Shown here piece by piece: positions 1 through 7,494 of a stretch of 64,000 bases of DNA. Position numbers and translations under genes: made by a program. This stretch comes from Candidatus Poribacteria bacterium (GTDB lineage: Bacteria > Poribacteria > WGA-4E > WGA-3G): contig PYIY01000145.1 in the NCBI GenBank assembly GCA_003635195.1, positions 1-64,000 of the forward strand. The letters run 5' to 3'. Every line of letters begins with the position of its first letter. The first letter of the stretch is position 1. The notes beneath the pieces were generated by a model. It was not told the DNA's origin and made no database searches. It saw only the letters and a program-made list of their open reading frames with translations.

Positions 1-459
1 GGCGATAACACCTACGTCCACCTCAAGCACCGCTTCATCTATCTCGCTCTGCTCATGGATGTCTTCACGCGCATGATCAGAGGGTGGAAACTCAGTCAAC
101 ACTTGACGCAATCTCTGACGTTGGAACCCTTAGAGCAAGCTTTAGACGACAGGGTTCCGGAGATTCATCACTCCGATCAAGGCGTGCAGTATCTTTCAAG
201 TGCTTATCTTTCGAGACTCAAAGAACACGGTATTCAGATTTCAGTCGCTTGCAGAGGGTGTCCTTGGGAGAACGGGTACGCCGAAAGGTTGATCCGAACC
301 CTCAAGGAAGAAGAAGTTCACCTCAATGATTACCGAGATATTACCGAGGCTCAAGAACGCATCGATCATTTTATCACACAGGTGTATAACTATAAACGCC
401 CACATTCGGCGTTAGGGTATCTGACGCCTCTTGAATTTCAAAGACAAACCTTCTCTTAA
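1..459 (+). CDS. IS3-family transposase OrfB, C-terminal part
   Basis: This is the integrase-core (rve) domain of an IS3-type DDE transposase, which cuts and joins the element ends. The reading frame is open from base 1, so the gene starts upstream of the window. All three catalytic acidic positions can be recognised: D in LLMDVFTR, D in HHSDQGVQY and E in NGYAERLIRTLKEE. The protein ends with the usual HSALGYLTPLEF tail of IS3/IS150-type OrfB proteins. No frameshift is seen in the visible part, so the element could be active if its left part is intact. OrfA would lie outside the window. Confidence 0.93.
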   Translation, partial: GDNTYVHLKHRFIYLALLMDVFTRMIRGWKLSQHLTQSLTLEPLEQALDDRVPEIHHSDQGVQYLSSAYLSRLKEHGIQISVACRGCPWENGYAERLIRTLKEEEVHLNDYRDITEAQERIDHFITQVYNYKRPHSALGYLTPLEFQRQTFS

Positions 460-498
460 CTTTGCTAAATTTTGGTCTAAATAAAGGGTGGCACTTCA
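1..498 (+). mobile_element. IS3-family insertion sequence, right part only
   Basis: The left part lies outside the window. What is visible is the end of the transposase gene plus a short tail. The tail ends in GGGTGGCACTTCA at 486-498; its reverse complement starts TGAAGTGCCACCC and fits the TG...CA ends of IS3-family elements, so I place the right inverted repeat there. Coding sequence for a CBASS nucleotidyltransferase resumes right after it, so the element sits inside that gene. The exact boundary is inferred, because the left repeat and target duplication cannot be seen. Confidence 0.75.
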
Positions 499-1428
499 TA
501 CGAAGACAATAGCATTCTGAGGGACAAAAGGGATTTACTTTTAAATGACTTACGTGAGGGCTTACGAAGGTATGCCCAAAACCAAAATGTAAAAATCCCA
601 AGATTTGATATGTTTAATCAAGGAAGTTACGCAATGGGCACTGGTATTGAACCACTCCACAGCGAAGACTACGATATTGATGTTGGATTAAATTTCCATC
701 TCTCAAGAAATGATTATTCACCTGTACAGGTAAAACAATGGGTTTATGAAGCATTGCAAAGCGGAAATCGAACAGTAGAATACAAACGACCTTGCGTGAG
801 AGTCCAGTACCATCGGGCGGGTGGGGTACTCTATCACGTCGACTTAGCAATCTATTCAGGACATGCCTATAATCGGGACAACAGGACCTATTTAGCGAAA
901 GGCTTTATAGGTTCAGGACCAGCAGATAAGATCTGGGAAGTCGCTGAACCCAAAAGACTGATGGAAACCTTTCAACAAAAATTTCAGTATCAAGATGGCC
1001 ACCGAGAACACTTCAGACGAGTTATACGATTCCTGAAGCGGTGGAAGGATGTTAACTTCTCTACAAATGGGAATGAGAGGCCAACCGGAATCGCGATGAC
1101 AGCTTGTGCCCTAAATTGGTTTCGGGTAGGGACTCGTTATAATCTTCCTGATGGAAAACATTATTATGACGATCTAACGGCACTTAAAAATCTTGCTGGG
1201 TCAATCCTTAATCAGTTTGATTTTGGAAACCGAATAAGTATTCATCTGCCTGTTGCACCATACAACAATCTGTTTGAGAAGATGAGCGATAAACAGATGC
1301 AAAATTTCAAGATTAAGCTCGCAGGGCTTATCTCCGTTCATTTACGGAATGCAGAAGAGGCCCCAAATGCTTTTTTAGCATGTAGTGCTTTGAGACATGC
1401 TTTCGGAAACGATTTCCCGCTACCGTAA
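499..1428 (+). pseudogene. CBASS CD-NTase (cyclic oligonucleotide synthase), 5' end removed by IS3
   Basis: The frame is open from the IS end through to the stop, about 309 codons. It has the CD-NTase active-site pattern: GSYAMGTG, then DYDIDVGLNF with the DxD metal ligands, then a third Asp in YHVDLAIYSG. CD-NTases make cyclic di- or trinucleotide alarms after phage infection. The upstream codons (for example LLNDLREGLRRYAQNQ, before the ATG at 610) fit the N-terminal helix of the family, so the ATG at 610 is not the native start. The first ~15-20 residues and the native start appear lost to the IS insertion. Starting at 610 would delete the helix before the GS motif, so the enzyme is probably inactive. 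The effector gene cap5 follows after 22 bases. The clade was not determined. Confidence 0.85.
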
Positions 1429-1450
1429 TAGTAGGAAAGGAATCAGATTT

Positions 1451-2614
1451 ATGAATCCCAAAACAAGATCAGAATTCAAGATTAACCGTAGAACTATACC
1501 AGAGCATACTCGCTTAAAATTATGGGTTAAAGCAGCCGGACGGTGCGAATTCAAGGGATGTAACGAACCCGTTTGGCGCAATAATTTAACGTTAAGTGAC
1601 AGAAATTTTGGAGAGGTAGCGCATATTATTGCGGCGAGCGAGGATGGCCCCCGAGGAAGCGAAAAGTCAGTGGATTTGCGAATTAATTATTCCAACCTCA
1701 TGCTCTTATGTCCACGATGCCACATAGAAATCGATCGCGATCCTAATAAGTATTCTTCAGAGTTACTCCGCCAGTGGAAACAAGAGCACGAAAAAAGAAT
1801 TGAGATTCAAACAAATTATCCAGAGGAGATTCATAAGTCAACGGTTGTGCTATTCACAGTAAAAATTAAAGACAGGATACCTCGTATTAACCACGAGGCT
1901 TATCGCAATGCAATGTTCCCGAAATATCCAATTGATGAAGGGATTAAGATTGAAATGCCTGATTTTGATCGGCATGGCGATGAAGCTGAATGGGGCACTT
2001 ACGCGAGAACTATTGAAAGAAAAATCAAAACACGTGTTGAGGAAGGAATAGACGAGAAGAAAATCAAACATTTCTCTGTATTCGCTATCGGACCTATGCC
2101 GCTGCTTATGTTTCTGGGCAAATGTATCGGGGATACCATGCCGGCAGATCTATACCAAAGTCACAGAAACATCAAGGATACAAGTCAAACATGGTCATGG
2201 CAAGGAGAAGAGGGGGAGATGCAAACCGCCTATATAGTGAACCCCATTAAGGTGGTGGAAAACAGTGAGAATATTGCAATTGTATTGGCTCTAAGCGACA
2301 CAATTGGACCGGACAAATATGCTAATTTCGTTGACGATACTTTTAGCATTTATGAAATAACTATCGAAAATCCCTCCCCGCATTTTTTGAGAAATCCTAA
2401 GCAGCTTGAACATTTCAGTTATGAATATAGGAAGTTACTGAATCAAGTGCAGGCTGCCCATGGGCATCGTTGCAAAGTCTTCATTTTACCCGCGGTTCCC
2501 ATATCAATTGCGGTTGAATGCGGACGGGTGCTGCTACCAACAAAGGACCCTGAGATTTTTGCATGTGAATATTATGATCAGGATGGGTTTCGTAGAGTTC
2601 TGAAAATAAATTGA
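1451..2614 (+). CDS. cap5: CBASS effector Cap5, HNH endonuclease-SAVED
   Basis: In this family a cyclic nucleotide binds the SAVED domain and switches on an HNH nuclease that destroys DNA. Residues ~25-95 form an HNH/zinc module (C32, C37, H58 in EVAHIIAAS, N82, then CPRCH at 87-91). Residues ~150-387 match a SAVED domain by layout, including VFAIGPMPLLMFLGK and a CKVFILPAVP strand near the end. Length 387 aa is typical. I chose ATG 1451 because AGGAAAGG lies about 10 bases upstream; an in-frame start at 1397 would overlap the synthase gene. It appears intact although its partner synthase is truncated. The Cap2/Cap3 genes of other CBASS types are absent in the visible part. Confidence 0.88.
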   Translation: MNPKTRSEFKINRRTIPEHTRLKLWVKAAGRCEFKGCNEPVWRNNLTLSDRNFGEVAHIIAASEDGPRGSEKSVDLRINYSNLMLLCPRCHIEIDRDPNKYSSELLRQWKQEHEKRIEIQTNYPEEIHKSTVVLFTVKIKDRIPRINHEAYRNAMFPKYPIDEGIKIEMPDFDRHGDEAEWGTYARTIERKIKTRVEEGIDEKKIKHFSVFAIGPMPLLMFLGKCIGDTMPADLYQSHRNIKDTSQTWSWQGEEGEMQTAYIVNPIKVVENSENIAIVLALSDTIGPDKYANFVDDTFSIYEITIENPSPHFLRNPKQLEHFSYEYRKLLNQVQAAHGHRCKVFILPAVPISIAVECGRVLLPTKDPEIFACEYYDQDGFRRVLKIN

Positions 2615-2783
2615 GGTTAATAGAACACCAGACATTTGCGCCGATGTAAGCCTTAATTGGTTTTGCTTTATTGCTTACGAAATAGCGCAGGTATTGTGTA
2701 AAAGGTTATGCTAAAAGTTTTAGTTAAAAAAGAAATAGTCTTTAAGGGTAGCGTCCGTTTGTTAGAAAGTGGGAGAAAGCATC

Positions 2784-4040
2784 ATGATAAAAGGCAGATG
2801 CATTTATTGCAAAGAGGAAAAAGATTTAAATAGAGAACATGCTTTTCCCCAATCTCTACTTCAGAGAGGCACACATGGTTGGACAATTAACAATCACTTG
2901 TGCGTAACTTGTAATAGCGACTTAGGAAAGCTTGATGTGGTTTTGTCAAAGAGGTCTCATATAGCGTTTGTATGGAGCCAGCTTCAGCGTGAATTAGGTA
3001 TCGAAACTGAGGGTCTTCACGATTCTATCTATCATAAAAGAACAGCTGGAATTGATCCAATTCGGCTATTTCTTCCGAATCCTGTCTACGACAATCATAT
3101 TGTTCTGCATGAATTTAAAGAAGAGCATGACGGAACAATTAATTCTGCTTATTCAGTAGATGTCCTACGACCACAAATTATTTTGACCCAGTATGCTGAG
3201 GGGCATACAGGTGAAAAAGTCGTTGCAGATAATCTCGAAAAATTTAACAATACTGGTTCAAGTGAAGACATCATTGACCATGATGAGCAAGAAGATATCT
3301 ACTGCATTCTGGGAAATACCTACATTTTCACGCCTCAAGCTGCCTGGCCTTACTTTAGTAAAGTGGAGGAATTCAAATCTAAGTTCATAAAGGATTTTCC
3401 TCACACTCGGTATAATTTAAGAGTGATATACCCGGAAGACGACAGAGCTTGGAACAAAGTCAATTCTTTCTACAATTCACTTCAGGGTGAAACGAAGGAA
3501 ATTATAGAAGCAAAAAAATTTGAAGACCCAGAGATGTTTGCAGCATCCATTCAAGCAATACCAGATCAAGAAGGGATACCATGCTTTGCCAGAGCGGTAG
3601 CAAAAGTAGCATTTCACTGCTTTTTGTACCACTATCCTGAATTTACTGGACACGAATCTCTGTTTGACGGTATCAAGGAATTTATTTATACGGGTACCCC
3701 GAACCAATTCGTCGCTGGATATAAAAATCCTGAAACCGAAAATCCTGTCTATGATTCAGCTAAACATCTTTACGGTGTTGGTTTTTTTGTTCAAGGCGAG
3801 GATATTGGTTGCAGGATTAATTTCTTCACCGGGCTTCTACCAAGTCAATTTTCTTATCAGATTACCCTATCAGGAGATCCGGATAATTCAATGCCAAATT
3901 GCGATCGCGTTGGGTATATTCCCTTCTTTGTCCATCTGGGAAGTCCGATGAAGAGAAGAATACTACCTGTGACTGAACTCGGAATAATACAGAAACCGCG
4001 GGCGAATGAAGGGGTGCTTTGGTTGCCCAGATTCAAGTGA
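2784..4040 (+). CDS. HNH-type zinc-binding protein, putative endonuclease
   Basis: The N-terminus has a treble-clef HNH-like arrangement: CIYCKEE (C-x2-C), then REHAFPQSLL, then LCVTCNSDLG (C-x2-CN). This is seen in HNH_5-type nucleases of restriction and defence loci. The remaining ~350 residues resemble nothing I recognise. ATG 2784 is preferred because GGGAGAAAG precedes it; a GTG at 2769 is the alternative. It sits between the broken CBASS locus and the DUF1156/DUF499 operon, so a defence role is likely but only inferred from context. Confidence 0.6.
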   Translation: MIKGRCIYCKEEKDLNREHAFPQSLLQRGTHGWTINNHLCVTCNSDLGKLDVVLSKRSHIAFVWSQLQRELGIETEGLHDSIYHKRTAGIDPIRLFLPNPVYDNHIVLHEFKEEHDGTINSAYSVDVLRPQIILTQYAEGHTGEKVVADNLEKFNNTGSSEDIIDHDEQEDIYCILGNTYIFTPQAAWPYFSKVEEFKSKFIKDFPHTRYNLRVIYPEDDRAWNKVNSFYNSLQGETKEIIEAKKFEDPEMFAASIQAIPDQEGIPCFARAVAKVAFHCFLYHYPEFTGHESLFDGIKEFIYTGTPNQFVAGYKNPETENPVYDSAKHLYGVGFFVQGEDIGCRINFFTGLLPSQFSYQITLSGDPDNSMPNCDRVGYIPFFVHLGSPMKRRILPVTELGIIQKPRANEGVLWLPRFK

Positions 4041-4105
4041 TAGCAGAATCTTGAAACTATCAGGAAACAGAATCCCGCTCGGTTGTATGTTGAAGTGAAT
4101 TGGAT

Positions 4106-4134
4106 TTGCCCAATTTCCACTTTCGTGTTATGAT
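4106..4134 (+). promoter_or_regulatory. Candidate sigma-70 promoter of the DUF1156/DUF499 operon
   Basis: TTGCCC at 4106-4111 and TATGAT at 4129-4134 are separated by exactly 17 bases. A start site near 4141 would give a leader of under 20 bases before the GTG at 4158, whose ribosome site AAAGGAGAA is at 4146-4154. Prediction from consensus only. Confidence 0.5.
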
Positions 4135-4157
4135 ATATTCCACTGAAAGGAGAACTT

Positions 4158-6920
4158 GTGAACCACCGCAAAAAACTAATTGAAGTCGCTTTACCCTTAG
4201 ACGACATCAACCGCGAAGCCGCACGCGAAAAATCCATACGCCACGGACACCCATCCACACTACATCTCTGGTGGGCGCGGCGGCCATTAGCCGCATGTCG
4301 AGCAGTGTTATTTGCCTCACTTGTCGATGACCCTTCCAATCGCAACGATCTCACCGAAGCAGAGCAAGACCGCGAACGGGAACGCCTTTTTGGCCTCATT
4401 AAAGAGTTGGTAAAATGGGAAAATATCAATAACGAACACATCTTAGAGAAGGCACGCGCCGAAATCCTCAAATCGACAGACGGAAACCCGCCGCCTGTGC
4501 TTGACCCGTTTTGCGGTGGCGGTTCAATCCCGTTAGAGGCACAACGTCTTGGCTTAGAGGCACACGGCAGCGATCTCAACCCTGTCGCTGTTCTAATCAC
4601 CAAAGCAATGATTGAGATTCCGCCACGCTTTGCCGGACAGCCCCCCGTGAATCCCGACGCGCAAAATGATGCGTTACAAAGCCAAAGGTGGAAAGGGGCT
4701 ACAGGGTTAGCGGAAGATGTCCGATACTATGGAGAATGGATGCGGACGGAAGCTGAAAAGCAAATCGGCCATCTTTATCCGAAAGTGAAAATCCCAAAGG
4801 AACAAGGCGGCGGTGAAGCGACAGTCATTGCGTGGGTTTGGGCACGTAGGGCAGAATGTCATAATCCTGCTTGTAAAGCAAAAATGCCGCTCGTCACCTC
4901 TTTTTGGCTTTCAAAAAAAATACAAAAGAAAGCATGGATTGAACCGGTTGTTGATAAACCGAATAAGACAGTGCAGTTTGAGGTGAAAACAGGTGATGGG
5001 ACACCTCCTGAGCCTACGAAGTTAGGGAGAGGTGCTCGTTTTCGCTGTCTTGTATGCTGTCAAGATAGCACTGAGGAACATATAAAAAATGAAAGCATGG
5101 AGGGGCAACTGGATTCAAAACTAATGGCAATTGTCGCAGAAGGGGAGCACGGACGATTCTATCTTTCACCATCGGAAGAACATGAGAAAATCGCAAAATC
5201 TGCTAAACCTGAATGGGCACCTGAAATTGAAATGAATCGTGACACCTCAACCTTAGTCAGCGGACGCGGATACGGTTTTTTTACGTGGGCAGATCTCTTC
5301 ACGCAACGTCAATTGACCATATTGACCACGTTTAGTAATTTGGTGAGCAAAATTCGTAAACGAATAAACGCGGAGGCTATCAAGGCAGGTTGTAAAGAAG
5401 CTAAAGCTTACGCCGATGCCGTGGTAACATATTTGGCATTCGCTATTGATAAGACATCGGAAGGTAGTACACAGTTTTGTACATGGAGTCCGCTACCTTC
5501 CAAGCTGCACGTCGTAAGCACTTTTGGAATACAGGCATTACCTATGGTTTGGGACTATGCAGAAGCAAACCCATTCGCGGACTCAGCTGGAAATTTTTCC
5601 CGAATGATTAATCTGATTACGAAAGTTATAGAACGTCAGTGTTCCGAATCGGCAATCTCCGGTGTAACACGACAAAGTAATGCATCTGCGAACCTAATAG
5701 CCAAACAATCAATCATATCTACTGACCCACCTTACTATCACAATATTGGCTACGCTGATCTTTCCGACTTTTTCTATATTTGGCAAAGGAGGGTACTAAG
5801 CGAAGTATATCCAGACTTATATAACACAGTACTTGTGCCAAAGGATGAAGAACTGGTTGCTGCTGCTCATCGATTTAGCGGGGATAAAACCAAAGCAGAA
5901 AAACATTTCCTAACAGGTTTGGGTAAAGCCTTTCATCTTATGTGTCAGCATGCCCATCCTGACTATCCAGTGACTGTTTACTATGCTTTTAAGCAATCCG
6001 AAAAGGATAAAAAAGGTGGTGCTATCGCCTCAACAGGGTGGGAGACAATGCTTGAAGGATTGCTCAAAGCCGGTTTTCAAATTACTGGAACGTTGCCAAT
6101 GCGGACAGAGCGAGCTGGTGGATTCCGAAATAAAAATAGAAATGCCCTTGCGTCTTCAATCGTTCTCGTTTGTCGCCCGCTGTCCAATGATGCAAGCATA
6201 GTGCCGCGGCGCGATTTCATTGCTTCACTTCGGCGCGAACTACCTGGCGCGCTCAGACACCTCCAGCGAGGCAACATCGCTCCAGTCGATCTCGCACAAG
6301 CAGCAATTGGTCCCGGCATGGCAGTCTTCTCAAGTTACAACAGTGTTCTTGAACCGGACGGGAGTCCAATGCGTGTTCGCACCGCTCTCCAAATTATCAA
6401 TGCCGAACTCGATGCCTACTTCACCGAGCAGGAAGGCGACCTTGATGCCGATACCCGTTTCTGTGTTTCATGGTTTGAACAGTACGGCATGAGAGAGTCA
6501 TCCTTTGGCGATGCCGACGTTCTTGCACGTGCGAGAGACACCAGTGTAGATGGTATAGTTGAATCAGGCATTCTCCATGCCCGCGCCGGAAGGGTCCGCT
6601 TGCTTTCCCGTGAGGAATATCCTGACGAATGGGATCCAACTTCTGATAGACGTATAAATACATGGGAATGCACGCAATACCTCATCAGAGCACTTGATCG
6701 AGGTGGTGAGGCTGAAGCCGCACGGTTGGCAAATCAACTTAGCAGCGAACAGGTCGAGAATGCACGCGCGTTAGCATATCGCCTTTTCGTTACCTGTGAA
6801 CGCAAAGGCTGGGCACAGGAAGCAATTGCTTACAACACGCTCATCACCTCATGGACGCATATTCAGGAACAACGGGCGATCTTTGAACTGCAAGAAACAC
6901 AAACGGAATTGTTTAATTGA
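4158..6920 (+). CDS. DUF1156-containing adenine-specific DNA methyltransferase
   Basis: The protein opens with the DUF1156 signature (KLIEVALPLDDINREAAREK, then HLWWARRPLAACRAV). It carries SAM-binding motif I DPFCGGGS at residues 116-123 and the catalytic DPPY motif near residue 525 (STDPPYYHNIGYADLSDFFY), in the split order of large gamma-type amino-methyltransferases. It should methylate adenine (less likely N4-cytosine) in DNA. At 920 aa it is a full-length family member. GTG 4158 has a strong ribosome site. It is the first gene of a likely operon with the 176-aa protein and the DUF499 ATPase; DUF1156 and DUF499 genes are known to travel together in defence arrays. Confidence 0.88.
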   Translation: MNHRKKLIEVALPLDDINREAAREKSIRHGHPSTLHLWWARRPLAACRAVLFASLVDDPSNRNDLTEAEQDRERERLFGLIKELVKWENINNEHILEKARAEILKSTDGNPPPVLDPFCGGGSIPLEAQRLGLEAHGSDLNPVAVLITKAMIEIPPRFAGQPPVNPDAQNDALQSQRWKGATGLAEDVRYYGEWMRTEAEKQIGHLYPKVKIPKEQGGGEATVIAWVWARRAECHNPACKAKMPLVTSFWLSKKIQKKAWIEPVVDKPNKTVQFEVKTGDGTPPEPTKLGRGARFRCLVCCQDSTEEHIKNESMEGQLDSKLMAIVAEGEHGRFYLSPSEEHEKIAKSAKPEWAPEIEMNRDTSTLVSGRGYGFFTWADLFTQRQLTILTTFSNLVSKIRKRINAEAIKAGCKEAKAYADAVVTYLAFAIDKTSEGSTQFCTWSPLPSKLHVVSTFGIQALPMVWDYAEANPFADSAGNFSRMINLITKVIERQCSESAISGVTRQSNASANLIAKQSIISTDPPYYHNIGYADLSDFFYIWQRRVLSEVYPDLYNTVLVPKDEELVAAAHRFSGDKTKAEKHFLTGLGKAFHLMCQHAHPDYPVTVYYAFKQSEKDKKGGAIASTGWETMLEGLLKAGFQITGTLPMRTERAGGFRNKNRNALASSIVLVCRPLSNDASIVPRRDFIASLRRELPGALRHLQRGNIAPVDLAQAAIGPGMAVFSSYNSVLEPDGSPMRVRTALQIINAELDAYFTEQEGDLDADTRFCVSWFEQYGMRESSFGDADVLARARDTSVDGIVESGILHARAGRVRLLSREEYPDEWDPTSDRRINTWECTQYLIRALDRGGEAEAARLANQLSSEQVENARALAYRLFVTCERKGWAQEAIAYNTLITSWTHIQEQRAIFELQETQTELFN

Positions 6921-6949
6921 AACTGTGCAAAAACCTATAGGAGACACCA

Positions 6950-7480
6950 ATGGATAACTTAACCGACGATGAAAAGCGACTCCTGAGACTATTTCGATGC
7001 CTTGATTCTCGCGGTAAAGATAAGGTGTTGATAGAAACTGCCTTGCGGCTCTTACGGGTGACTCCTATCGGCAATCATTATTTCAGCCGGAACCCTGTAC
7101 AGGATAAACTTGAGGAGTTAGCGGACCCGATTGCAGAACGTCTCTATGGTATGATGCCTTACGACTCTTATCTCACGGATTTGCACGATTATGATTATCA
7201 GGTCGCTGAAATTGCATGGGAAGTCGAAGACGAGGCTGTGGATGTTCTATTGGGCACATCTAAATACGATAAAGAAGTTGCGAATCATCTTGTAGAGGTC
7301 TACCTTGAAGGGGCCAATGAATTCAGCATCCCCTTGCCAACCGAATTCGGTGCAACAGAAGACGAAATGATGGCTGATCTGAAGGACGAAGCACTGGAAT
7401 TTATCAATGCTTGGCGAGAAAAAATATTGAATACTATTGAAGAACGACGTGGTTCAAAACAAGGCGACCCAGATTTATAA
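6950..7480 (+). CDS. Unknown acidic 176-aa protein of the DUF1156/DUF499 operon
   Basis: I do not recognise the family. It is acidic and predicted mostly helical, with no signal peptide, membrane segment or metal motif. It lies 29 bases after the methyltransferase and 14 bases before the DUF499 ATPase, so co-translation is likely. The ribosome site is TAGGAGAC, about 8 bases before ATG. Related arrays often have a small DUF3780-type gene in this role, but I cannot show homology. It is a candidate third component, perhaps bridging methyltransferase and ATPase; that function is inference from position. Confidence 0.75.
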   Translation: MDNLTDDEKRLLRLFRCLDSRGKDKVLIETALRLLRVTPIGNHYFSRNPVQDKLEELADPIAERLYGMMPYDSYLTDLHDYDYQVAEIAWEVEDEAVDVLLGTSKYDKEVANHLVEVYLEGANEFSIPLPTEFGATEDEMMADLKDEALEFINAWREKILNTIEERRGSKQGDPDL

Positions 7481-7494
7481 AAAAGAGGGAAAAA

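Noticed and set aside
610..1428. ATG 610 as the true start of the CD-NTase gene
   Set aside because: Codons upstream to the IS end read as a conserved helix of the family, so the gene was longer before the insertion.
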